Source: Paragonimus skrjabini miyazakii
Taxonomy: Eukaryota; Platyhelminthes; Trematoda; Plagiorchiida; Troglotrematidae
Direction: 5' to 3'
NCBI GenBank assembly: GCA_014338405.1
Contig: JTDE01000148.1
Location: 162,462 to 226,461, forward strand
DNA length: 64,000 nt
Both the position numbers and the translations under genes were made by a program. Shown piece by piece: positions 27,301-36,700 of this stretch. Each line of letters starts with the position of its first letter. The stretch's first letter is position 1. The notes under the pieces were generated by a model. That model was not told the origin of the DNA. It saw nothing but the letters and a program-made list of their open reading frames with translations, and ran no database searches.

Positions 27301-27357
27301 TTTCAGTCCCCGGATCAGTTGGTGCACTTCATATGATTCACATGGCTGTGTAAGTAA
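18303..27357. other. No recognisable gene or mobile element
   Basis: About 9 kb without an assignable feature apart from the palindrome at 21.2 kb. The longest frames (19,333-19,668 minus; 21,098-21,406 minus; 24,049-24,342 minus) show no motif. A frame from 24,077 to 24,490 (+) stays readable across two stops and ends at TTTG|GTAAGT, but I cannot connect it to any family. Confidence 0.5.
21174..21199. repeat. Alternating GT/AC palindrome (Z-DNA-type)
   Basis: A run of alternating purine-pyrimidine (GT)n switches to (AC)n at a central TGCA, giving an 18-bp perfect palindrome. Such tracts can adopt Z-DNA or cruciform structure under supercoiling. Confidence 0.85.
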
Positions 27358-27460
27358 CTGAGTCCAAATGTGAAACTTCTATGCTTCCGGAATGGTCTCA
27401 TAGTCCAACCAATAGAACGTTTACCGTGTTTGGGTTTATCGTTCCTGTATCTTCTAAACT
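27358..27460 (+). repeat. tRNA-related SINE, diverged copy 2
   Basis: It begins with the same CTGAGTCCAAATGTGAAA as the copy at 10,255. It keeps the same spacing to GTTTACCG (61 versus 62 nt) and then shows a decayed equivalent of the T arm: GTTTATCGTTCC where copy 1 has CTGGTTCGAATCC. The A-box region is mutated to CATAGTCCAACCA. Older and less intact than copy 1. Confidence 0.5.
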
Positions 27461-28940
27461 AGGCAATCTTCCATACTATTTTGCAGTTTTCAGTGAACTA
27501 CTAAATGTTTCAAAACAATTTTCAAATTGGAAACTGGGATGCATACTCTCATCAGACCAGAGCATCAGATGTTTCAACGGAGCTTTGGACTAAACAATTC
27601 TGTGTAAGCAGTATGACCTGTTCAACTTGAGAATCTAACCGTTACTAGGACTCACAAAATGAATATATATGTATACCCGTTAAATGAGTCATACTGGCGA
27701 TTCGATATGTGATCTGAATTCGGTAAATGTAGTCGTTGAATGACTGGCATTGAGGTGGTGCATTTGGATCGTAATTTGTAATCCGTAGCTTCATTTTCGC
27801 GGTTGTTTGGTAACTGTTCACCGATAGCATCGTCCAATTTGTCATTCGGTTCCATGCTACGTTTCAAATAGTCTGCCAGCTGGTGGACTCGTCCTCGTGT
27901 GATACTAGCTCATAGACTTCGCAGGATAAATTGTGTAGCAACTGTGGCGTCGCTTTGTGAATGGAAGGTTCAAAATGGTGACGGAGAATATTATTACGAT
28001 GATTACCAGACAGCCTCAAGGTTGACCGCTACTATTATGGTAGTTCTTGAAGACGGTGATGACAAACAGGGTATTCCAGAGATACAATTGTTAACTTCGA
28101 TTGAGCACTTCGGATTTTCCATTGAAGTGCATGAGACAATACAGTCCATAAGAAATATGTGAGGAAATAGTCTACTTACAGTCTTCACACTGTTTTACCA
28201 AAAACCTACTTCAATAGACATCACTTTGTGCCGAATGTCTTTGAGACGTGGAGGACGTACACACTGAGTATCTGTCTCTTTTCAGGACCAACTGAACAGC
28301 CTTGACAGAGATGTAACGAGAACAGGTTGAATCAAAGTGACAACACTAAGGGAATCACAAAAGTAACCACAAAACGAGCCACTACGTTTGTTCAGCGCAG
28401 AGAGCTTTGTAAACTTACAGCCATTTCTTCTAGTCACAAATGTGAACAGAGAAAAGCTAGAAACAGTGTTGTGCGCAATATATCTCTTGAGCACATTTCG
28501 CTACGCCTCATCAGTTGTGTGCTGCAGTCTGTGGGTTTATATAACAAAACACAATGAACACTGTACTGTAACGTGCTATCGAAACCAGTAAGCGTGCGTG
28601 GATTGATTTTGAACTGGCCGCTACGTCAACGCTGTGCACGAAGATCCTGGATCGACGGACATTCGGAAGAAAAAAGAGGACAGTTGTATTTAATCTACCA
28701 CTGCGTGTTGTGTAATTTATCTTCGGACACAACCTGAATGTGCACTTCTGATTGCATGTTACAGTAGTAGGTATTTTATGAGATGTGACAGAGTGTGTTC
28801 GAGAGATACAGTGTGTAAAAAACTGTTTCTGATTTCTCCGTTCAGAGACCATATAAATATCACGTTGAACATCACCCACAATTGTTCGCAGTTGTCACAT
28901 TCCCATAGACCTTCCAGTCGGCCCCTTGCGAAAAGTATAA

Positions 28941-28985
28941 GCACTAGACTCGAGTTTCGCTCTCATTAGAGTTCGTCAGTAGCGC
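28941..28985 (-). ncRNA. Type I hammerhead ribozyme (HHR-A)
   Basis: All core parts of a hammerhead are present in order on the minus strand. Stem I is GCGCUA/UAGUGC (6 pairs, one G-U). The core is CUGACGA. Stem II is CUCU-AAUG-AGAG, closed by an A·C apposition. Then come GAAA, a minimal stem III (AC-UCGA-GU) and the cleavage triplet GUC, with cleavage predicted after the C at + position 28,947. A two-pair stem III with a 4-nt loop is also seen in schistosome and PLE/retrozyme hammerheads. The A·C where a G-C pair usually closes stem II may weaken the fold. A structure-based covariance search and an in vitro cleavage assay would be decisive. Confidence 0.8.
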
Positions 28986-29002
28986 ATATCCTCGCCACTG
29001 CC

Positions 29003-29058
29003 GGGACTAGAACTCCGGCCACGCTGTTAATGAGGCAACCATGTTTACCACATTAGAC
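29003..29058 (-). promoter_or_regulatory. tRNA-like Pol III box pair in copy A
   Basis: On the minus strand, GTCTAATGTGGTAAA resembles a degenerate A box and GAGTTCTAGTCCC resembles a B box (consensus GGTTCGANTCC). The latter sits in a T-arm-like hairpin, CCGG(A)G/CCCGG. The anticodon arm does not fold well. Copy B keeps both boxes with changes. Confidence 0.4.
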
Positions 29059-29111
29059 ACGACCGAATTCCCATATGTGAACACTCAACCACTTTCGCTT
29101 GTGAGTAACGA

Positions 29112-29241
29112 TGAGGTTGTCCGATCGCCTCGAGAGGAGACACAGTTACTGTCTGTTAACTCCAATCGATGACCCCTCAACTATAACTTCTCTCCAAGTG
29201 GAAATCACTGAAATCATTGACTTGTTGAGCGGTATTTGATT
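29112..29241. other. Unassigned spacer between ribozyme-repeat copies
   Basis: This stretch separates copy A from the tail-only fragment. It shows no match to copy B and no recognisable feature. Confidence 0.5.
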
Positions 29242-29302
29242 ACTAATGAGTGGTAAGAGATTCTGACTTTCATATAGATTGAACATCACCCACAATTGAT
29301 CG
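29242..29302 (-). repeat. Tail-only fragment of the hammerhead repeat
   Basis: On the plus strand it runs from ACTAATGAGTGGTAAGAG to GAACATCACCCACAATTGAT, the complement of the repeat's 3' tail as seen in copies A, B and D. It stops exactly where the oppositely oriented copy C begins. Confidence 0.7.
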
Positions 29303-29443
29303 CTCTAATGAGAGCGAAAATCGAGTCTAGTGCTTCTTCTTTTCGAAAAATGCCGACTGGAAAGTCTGTGGGAATACGACAGCCACGATCAATTGTGGAT
29401 GACGTTCAAGTTGAAATTAGACAAATCCCCGACTACTCATCAG
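29303..29443 (+). repeat. Hammerhead repeat, inverted truncated copy C with broken ribozyme
   Basis: This copy lies in the opposite orientation to A and B. It starts inside stem II of the ribozyme (CTCTAATGAGAGCGAAA), keeps GAAA, TCGAGTC and TAGTGC, and has lost stem I 5' strand and the CUGACGA core. The base after GAAA is A instead of C, which removes a stem III pair. The tail continues as in A and B and extends to CCCCGACTACTCATCAG. It cannot self-cleave. Its first bases abut a minus-oriented tail fragment, so the two form an inverted repeat. Confidence 0.75.
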
Positions 29444-30782
29444 TAACCGTATGAATAGTAAATGGGTGCGTCGCAAGCATTAATGAATGCATAATCAGTA
29501 ACTACGAGTAAACACTTGTTCGTTTGAATTCTCGTGCAAACGTTAATCCAGTAAGCTCTATGGTGCGATTCGCGCAAAGTTGTGACCAGTATCGGATAAA
29601 AACAATGGTTTGACATAGTTTTACATGAACGTTCATCCATGATAATGTCAATTATCGGGCAACCTGAGTATACCCAACGCGGTTTTGGTTGAGTGTTTGG
29701 AGGTGATAATTCAGTCATGTAAACGTCAACATGATTGCCACATTGGGTCGCAAGCAAAACCGGTAGTGACAGCGGTATATGCGATTGATGAGGTTTGAAT
29801 AGAACCAACTTTAAGCTCACCTTTTCTGTTTACAAAGTACTACATATTCTTATGAGGATTTTAAAGTGCGTTCTTTCGACAAGGTTACAAAAGCTGACCT
29901 ATTTGGTTTTAACAAAATAGTTGGGATACGAAGTGCGGTAGATGGGAATATTTCCTATGGTCTGATGGATAATTGAACGGTAAATCGCGAACTATCAATA
30001 TGATCAAGACAGCTAGGTTTACACGCAAAGCTTGATTGAATCGATTGATTCAGACCGTCTTAGCAGAACATATGAATTTAGGATTATAATGACAGGATCA
30101 GTTAATTGGTCAATATTCTTGACGTGACATTTAACTGTGGATCTTAATTATTTGCATATTTCTGCGACACTATCGTCTGCTGATAACTCGGAATATGACA
30201 TCAATTTAGCGAAGTTTTCGTTTGCCCTGGATGTCAAGCACTTTCAGTTCTTCCTAAGTAAACTTATCTGAGTCCAAGCGAGTAAATGAACTTCAACTGC
30301 ATTTAGTGTTGATTTAGAAGAATTTATTAATCTCTGTTTAGCTTGAAGCAGACTGTGGTCCACTGTTCCATTCTCTCAACGTTCTAGGCTAACCATTCCA
30401 TTAGATGACGGACGTTATACAGTCTAGCTCCTCAGCAAGTCTGTGCAAGTTCTATGCACAGATTCGTCTTGCTTTTATAAATTGCGTTTCCACTAGGGTG
30501 TGTTTCCACACTGGACAGGAGTGAAAATATTGAAATTCAGATAATGAGTGGACCATATCGGTCTTTGTGGACAGTTCTTCTAATCAAGCCACCTTCTTAG
30601 CGACTTATGAGAATGTTATGAAAGAGAAGACAACTGTTGACTTGAAATCCACAAGTTACCTTTAAGTTGAAATGACACCTAATTGAGAGTCATAACAGAT
30701 TAGTTATTCTCCGTTTAGATCGACTGCATAGTGGCGTGTTGTCGACTTAGCGTTTGTAATACAGCAAACCTGCTATATATGC
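29444..30782. other. No recognisable gene
   Basis: A 126-codon minus-strand frame (29,440-29,820) shows no motif that I recognise. The remainder is featureless AT-rich DNA. Confidence 0.45.
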
Positions 30783-31120
30783 AACAAACTGTTAGTATGA
30801 AAACAGTCTGCTATGGTTAGTTCTAGTGGAATTCCCATGGATACCCCACCTATATTGCACTAGTACTGATCGAGAAAACGGAAGTCGACATTTTTGGTAC
30901 AGAACCACAAGGTTGCCTTCAGACTCACAGTCGGGATAAGCAAAGTAATGCGGTTCGTTTGGACTAGCCCCATAAATACAATCAATTGTCTGCTGTAGCT
31001 GGATATTCGTCAATAACAACTGAACGTCAACAAATTGCATCTTTGTACTGACAAGATTAATGTTATCTAAGCCACTAGTAAAAGCGAAGTAATCATTAAC
31101 AGAATAAATTCGAACTGTCC
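30783..31120 (-). pseudogene. Penelope-like element reverse transcriptase fragment
   Basis: The minus-strand frame reads DYFAFTSGLDNINL, then MQFVDVQLLLTNIQLQQTID, NLVVLYQKCRLPFS and, after a frame change, GGVSMGIPLELTIADCF. The run SFDVVSLFTNIP..QTID followed by L..LC.KN..F and DGVxMGSPLGPxLAD is the conserved fingers/palm of PLE reverse transcriptase; the sequence here is a decayed version of it. The catalytic YVDD block is not present. Its orientation matches the PLE pieces at 33 and 40 kb. It is a separate copy, since the 33-kb piece contains the same motifs. Confidence 0.7.
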
Positions 31121-32824
31121 GTTTGAATGTGTTTAGCAAAATGAGTAACAAACTTTTGGTATACGAGTTTGTCATTGTTAGAACCGACTCAAGCGCACAC
31201 CAGCCTTGTTTGATTTCGGGAATGCAGAGTATTGTTGGGTCGACGATCTGCAGTAAATCAGCAAAGAGACATTGCTATTTTTGCGTTCTTCTTGTTACCG
31301 GGCTTGTAATTTTTCTGTTTGGAAAGTGCGAATACCACAACACATATTGGTTAGCAGTCATAAAATCTGTGGATTTTCTGGTTGTCGAAATGTTTCGTTA
31401 CTTGCTTGTTTGTTGGTTAATTTACCAATCTGTATGCAAACTTTTGCTGATCCACAACTGTGTTCAATCGCTTGTTTGCTTGTTTGTTTTGTTTGTTAAA
31501 CTATTTAAAAGATGTCAAAAATCATCACAACCCACTTCGTGAGCAACCAACATCAAATTTCACACTCTAGTCTGGTTAGATTGTTGTTCTGAGAACGCAA
31601 GATGGGAACTTAGATAATTCGAGTAATCCAATATGACTCATCAGGTTCGCGCTTACAACTCGTCATAATTTATTTCAGGCAGGATTATGAGGTAGATGTG
31701 GTTAGATTTTGTAGTTGACATACAACCCACCGGCATTGGTAAAACACGAGACGACTGTCAACACGACCACAGTCACTACCGGGTCGTGTATATGAGTGTG
31801 TATGTAGGTGTACGTGTGCGAAAGATTTGCAACTGACTATCTTTCCGCTACCACAATGCGTTCTAATTCCATGATAACTGTCGGAAAAAAACTTATTTCG
31901 TCTTTTTCAAAAATAACATAAATGAAACTACCACAAATTGCTTACTGGGTGAGAAACTAGGTTATATTTCACTCGTTCGAACGTACCCATTGAAGATGAG
32001 AGAACAAATGTAGCTAGCAAGACTTGTTTTACGTGTTTCACCATCAAGCCATCCATAACACAATAAACATTAAAACAGTAACTAAGGTGATTATGGAAAG
32101 CGGACAATGGAGGTTACTGACTGCGTGTTTGCTAGCAGTTACACACTCTGCTAAAACTGATGAGCTTGAGTGAATGTGAACCAGGGTAGAGTGTGCGTCT
32201 GTACTTACTTATTCTGAGCGCAGAGGTCGGGATTGCGCATTTGGATACTGATGATCTCACCAACGGTCAACATTAGGAGTCTCATCAGTTTGGATGTGAG
32301 AAACATCTTTCTTACTGACAGAATGGTTATACAAGATAGAGGGAAGATGCATGTCGTGTGATTTCAAGATTTCGATCCAATGACATCAGTTGCCAACGTG
32401 AAGGAATCAGATCTTGCACAAACTGCACTTGATCTGAGTAGATGAGATGAGCAACAATCATGCTGGAAACCGCTCTAATCACATCGCTGTTCATCTATGC
32501 GGGATGATATATACACACCCTACTGGACAATCCCTCTGTAGGACGACCCGTGTATGATGCACTACGCGAGTAAACATGAGTGCACACAACCGCTGGTTGT
32601 AGAACATGCAAGTCTGTCGGTGAGTTGTGACACGATAGCAGGTATTGAACGGAAACTCACACACAATCGAGTTGCAAAGTGGAATATTTCAGCTGGCTTT
32701 TTGATTCTTCTTGTGTCAAATTCGACCATAGTGTCTCTAATGAAATGGGGACTAATAAATGTCTATTTCTTATTCAAGGAATGTGACTTAAGTTCCCTCT
32801 CTGCCACCTGTACACACTTCTGAA
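31121..32824. other. No recognisable gene
   Basis: The 139-codon plus frame at 31,123-31,542 is Leu/Val/Cys-rich because the DNA is T-rich, and it shows no family motif. Nothing else is assignable up to the PLE fragment. Confidence 0.5.
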
Positions 32825-33397
32825 TAAAACACATTGGGCAGTTCATGTAGAAATTCCAGCTCGGCTTGCAAAGTCCAGATCTTTAACGTCCCACCTATCA
32901 GATACCGTATGCGGTTTCGCTTTTGAGTTAACGGAAATAAACTGTTAAAATGAATGTACTGATCACTCCAAATCTGTTTTCTGTACATTTTTGTTTGGAT
33001 CAAACCATCTTCTTCTTCTCCTGATATACCAACATCAAAAAAAGATATTTCTCCGACACTGTTTGACTCCTTGATGAATTTAAAACTGTTATGGGTTGAG
33101 TTAATAGATGTTTAATGATGACGCGCAGTTGGTCACTTTTAGGTTTACTGATGAGAACATCAGCTAATAAGGGACCCGGAAGCGAGACCCTTGCTATTCC
33201 ATCTCACCGTCGGTAGGTTTCATTGTTAGGCAGAAGTTGAACTTTAACAGTTTACTGCATGAACAGCTCTCATAATTCATCATGTGAGATGCCCATTTGT
33301 CTATTGTTACGTCAGACATAATTACATTGGCAGTCGACTGTCTATTGTGCAGGCACGTTCTTCAATAATGAAACCACATCGAATGAGAACATTCTCT
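32825..33397 (-). pseudogene. Penelope-like element: reverse transcriptase and linker, 5'-truncated
   Basis: On the minus strand, in three alternating frames: MFSFDVVSLLKNVPAQ, then NNETYR, DGIARVSLPGPLLADVLISK, LRVIIKHLLTQ, FIKESNSVGEISFFDVGI, and finally DGLIQTKMYRKQIWSDQY, IHFNSLFPLTQKRN and ELEFLHEL. These are, in order, the PLE motifs SFDVVSLYTNVP, YRQxDGxAMGSPLGPLLAD, the pre-linker, VYRKxTWTxQYIHFNS and the EL..L block. About 25 residues that should hold YVDD are missing between the palm motif and LRVIIKHLL, and several stops interrupt it. The 5' end abuts the hammerhead repeat copy B without a gap. Confidence 0.85.
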
Positions 33398-33399
33398 GA

Positions 33400-33685
33400 T
33401 TGCTGATGAGTAGTAGGGGATTTTGGTTTTCGTATACAGTGAACATCATTCACAACTGATCGCAGTTGTCGCATTGCCATGGACCTTCCAGTCGGCCCCT
33501 TGCGAAAAGTATAAGCACTAGACTCGAGTTTCGCTCTCATTAGAGTTCGTCAGTAGCGCATATCCTCGCCACTGCTGGGACCAGAACTCCGGCCATGCTG
33601 TTGATGAGGTAACCATGTTTACCATATTAGACACGACCGAATTATCATATGTGAACACTCAACCACTTTCGCTTTTGAGTAATGA
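33400..33685 (-). repeat. Hammerhead-carrying dispersed repeat, copy B
   Basis: Base-for-base collinear with copy A over 247 bp (33,439-33,685), then a tail to about 33,400 that matches copies C and D (GATGAGTAGT region). It keeps the complete ribozyme and both Pol III-like boxes. Its 3' end joins directly to the truncated PLE coding region at 33,397 in the same orientation. That arrangement is the one expected for a PLE pseudo-LTR followed by a 5'-truncated copy. Confidence 0.8.
33515..33559 (-). ncRNA. Type I hammerhead ribozyme (HHR-B)
   Basis: Identical to HHR-A over all 45 nt: GCGCUA/UAGUGC stem I, CUGACGA, CUCU/AGAG stem II with an A·C closing apposition, GAAA, minimal stem III and GUC. 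Exact conservation of the ribozyme core between two repeats whose flanks differ at scattered positions is notable, but the motif is short enough that constraint cannot be concluded from two copies. Confidence 0.8.
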
Positions 33686-33694
33686 AGAGCGAAA

Positions 33695-33723
33695 CCGGAG
33701 TTCTAGTCCCGACAGTGGCAAGC
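33695..33723 (+). repeat. Inverted partial copy of the hammerhead repeat (B-box region)
   Basis: CCGGAGTTCTAGTCCCGACA and the following GTGGCAAGC are the reverse complement of 33,568-33,592 in copy B with a few changes. They begin about 10 bp beyond the 5' end of copy B, so copy B and this fragment sit head to head. Confidence 0.65.
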
Positions 33724-36700
33724 ATTCTTTGATTGGTTAAGTTTAGATCCGGGATTACGTCGATTAACCGGAACGTATCCCGAAGTCTTTGGTTTACTAG
33801 TTTCCACCCAATGAATTCGAGCAAACCGGTGTACTATTTGACTAGAACATGATAGGGCAGGTTGCGTCTATCCAAAAATCGGTTCCAGTGGTAGATCGTA
33901 TTTGTGGACTCTTGGAAGACCACATAGCCGAGCGGTTATTGTTCTAGTGAGAGAGATAAACTCCAAAGTGACCGCTTCAACGACCTCTTCCGATTTAACT
34001 CGGCGCAACATCTTCGTTATCGTCTTTTACATTGTTGATGTTTAACTTATTCTTGTATTCGTCCTGATGAACTTCTCGTTATCAGCTAAGACATGATTCA
34101 TTTTGGAACCATAACCAGTCCGGCTCATTAAAACGGTATCTGGCCTGACAAAAATGATACACTCGGTTTCTTATAGGCGTTTCTATACGTTTAAATTCAG
34201 TTTAGTCAAGTTTTGTATTATCAGATTTTCTTACTCACCCTGGTCACCGTTTTCATATTTCTTGTGTGTGTGATTGGCCGGATGATCAAATGCAGTAAAA
34301 CAGGGCTTGTTTGTTAATTTGTTGTTCTCATAACTAGATTGTAAACTTGACGCTACAGTTCTATCGACTGTTTGCCAAGCGAATTGCCGAAGCAACCAGT
34401 AAGCAATTAATGTATTTCGTATCATAATTTTTAATAGACGAGTAGCCCCATTCGATAATTTTTAAGAACACACTGGAATCGTAATTCGTACAACGTTTTG
34501 TAGCTAAACTGAATTTAAGTGATTGTGGCTTGCCTAGAATTCTTTTTGTTCAGAAGATGTATGGCTATTCACTATCTTGGAGCTCATAAACTGAGGTCGA
34601 ACACATTCTCTTCTATTGATCAAAATTAAATTCTATTGAGGCAAGTTAGGTGTAATATGTAGGCGTTTTCCGCCTTATGTGGATGAGCATTATCATTCAG
34701 GTATAGTAGCGTTGGCGGCTGGTTATTAAATTTTATTAGAGAACCATTTCGAGATGTGCGTATACTGTGCGTTTAACAATCGATGGGTAGTAGTCCCAAA
34801 ATGTGAAAACCCGGACATGGTCATGTTGTGAGGTTCGGGGGACATCGTAGCTTATGTGATGTATATGGAAATGGATTGACGTGTGTCATTGCGGTTGATG
34901 TTTCATAGGCCTGAGGTTCTTTTTGAGTATCATTACGCACATCATCCGTGAATGAAATACATCCGTGTTGAGTAACTGTGTAGTGTTTGTACACTCACCA
35001 AGTTGTGTATGGAAAGGAAATGTTGAGTTCCATTTAATGTGGTTGAGTGTCTAGCAGTCCACGTTGTGTGAAGAGAATGCCTTTTGTGATCATTAACAAG
35101 AGAGAACGGCTGATGATTTTCAGTGTGTTAAATTGGATAAGGTGAGGAGTAGGCAAACTGAATTTAGTCAAATCAAACAAAAAACAAGTGAAACTATGCA
35201 TATGACTACATCGATGTCTACAAGATTTCAATAACTGTTAAATCTAGTATGCTATTTACGTTTTTATGACACATTTCTAACTGGCGTATTTAATTAAATC
35301 GGTTGCTAAAAACCAAGAAACCTTGATGCTCTTTACCACCACCCACCAGTTTGTTCCTGACTAGTTTTAGCGTTGTCAAAGTTTTCCCAGTGATTGGGAA
35401 CAATTTCTTTAAAACATAACCAATACGCAAGGGAAAAAGTGAAAAAGTTTTAAAAAGCTTCTCATTAAATGTGTCTACACAACCGTCCTCGGAAAGTAAC
35501 GTCTAAAACTTTCTGTGGTCATTGTACACATTCAAAGTTTGTTGTCTACCAGTGTAAGTTAACGAAACTAATTACCATAAATGCAACATCATAGAAAATT
35601 GAACTGATAAAAATTCAAAACACTCATCCTGGGTCAAACATCCTGAAAGGTGAAAGCAAAGATTGGAGTAGTTATTAGTCCACGTGGGATTGATAATGAT
35701 TATTGGGCATGATGGGTCACGTTCGCCCGACTAATATGATCAACTGTTTCAATCATGTGATCGAAAAATTACGGCTCATACTCTTCAGTGGTTTTGCATG
35801 ATAAAACCGAACATACGACACATGGTGAAAAAAATATAGCATGAGAGCAAAATCTATAAAACGGTAAGAGATGAAGACAAACCGACACAATATGAAGACT
35901 CTTGTGTTTTGTGAAGAACCAAATCGACTACAATGAGTTTCAGAACTCGGATCAGACCAGTTGAGTCATCTTACTTCAGCTTCACTAAACAAACATTCCA
36001 TGTTTGTTCAAAAGGTGATTTACTGTCTAAAAGAGCTTGACTTAAATAGTGATTCGGTTGACATATAATGTAATCGGGAGCTTGTCTTCGAGGTGAATGG
36101 ATGGACTTAGGTACGCGCTCACTGATAGTGTTTCTCACGGTCCCAACAATACTACGTTTTTTAGGCAGGAACAGGAATGGTAGAAGAACTTTTCATTCAG
36201 GAAGATGACATACGCGGTATGTGCTTCAACTGCACCTTGCACAAGAACACTCATTTGCAAATAATGAAGGTGTACTCTTTAGATACATTAAACTAGAAAA
36301 TAAAGACAATCGCAAGAGTGCTAAGAGAAACTGGCTATAAGGAATATTTCATGGATCGGAACAAAAGCTATGCAGAATTGCGTGCGATAAATCATTGTAA
36401 ATTCCACACAATTTCTGTCTCTCTTGACAGTTAGTTGTCAGGTGTTTGTTCCTTTGTGAAAATCACTCTGTCAAGATTTTAAATTGTCAAAATTCAAAAG
36501 TGTCGATAACATCACTGTCAATATTTTAGTAGTTCATATTCTTAATGTAGGGATTAAGAACGGATACCACTGTTAATAAATGTTTGACATATTTTAATTT
36601 CTATAATTAAGACAGAATATCTTACGTACCAGAAATAAAAGAAGACTGGTTCATTCTATTTTTGAACAAAATTATCAAGTGTTTAATAATCAAAATTCAT

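Larger units (their letters stand above)
28830..29111 (-). repeat. Hammerhead-carrying dispersed repeat, copy A
   Basis: The 247 bp from 28,865 to 29,111 match 33,439-33,685 over the whole length with only scattered substitutions. Read on the minus strand the order is: a leader; a tRNA-like A-box region; TGGCCGGAGTTCTAGTCCCG, a B-box/T-arm-like motif; GGCGAGGATAT; a complete hammerhead (28,985-28,941); then TGCTTATACTTTTCGCAAGG; and a tail ending in AATTGTGGGTGATGTTCAA. Pol III-like boxes followed by a hammerhead are the layout known for schistosome SINE-like ribozyme repeats. Alternatively it is the terminal repeat of a Penelope-like element. The 3' limit below 28,865 is uncertain. Confidence 0.8.

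Noticed and set aside
28490..28530. Hammerhead-like CTGATGA...GAAA on the minus strand
   Set aside because: The core strings occur at plausible spacing, but stem II has one pair only, stem I does not pair and no NUH triplet closes a stem III.
28949..28970. Alternative reading of CTAATGAGAGCGAAA as a hammerhead core
   Set aside because: It requires A in place of the essential core G and a one-pair stem II; the CTGACGA reading of the same locus satisfies all requirements.
31123..31542. 139-codon plus-strand frame as a membrane protein
   Set aside because: Hydrophobicity comes from T-rich DNA; there is no ordered pattern or motif, and PLE coding lies on the opposite strand just below 31,120.
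33322..33540. Minus-strand 72-codon frame spanning ribozyme repeat and PLE
   Set aside because: It crosses the repeat/PLE junction in a frame different from the reverse transcriptase motifs; not a real fusion protein.
33925..33990. tRNA gene suggested by TAGCCGAGCGGTTA
   Set aside because: Resembles a Leu/Ser tRNA A box, but there is no B box or T arm downstream.
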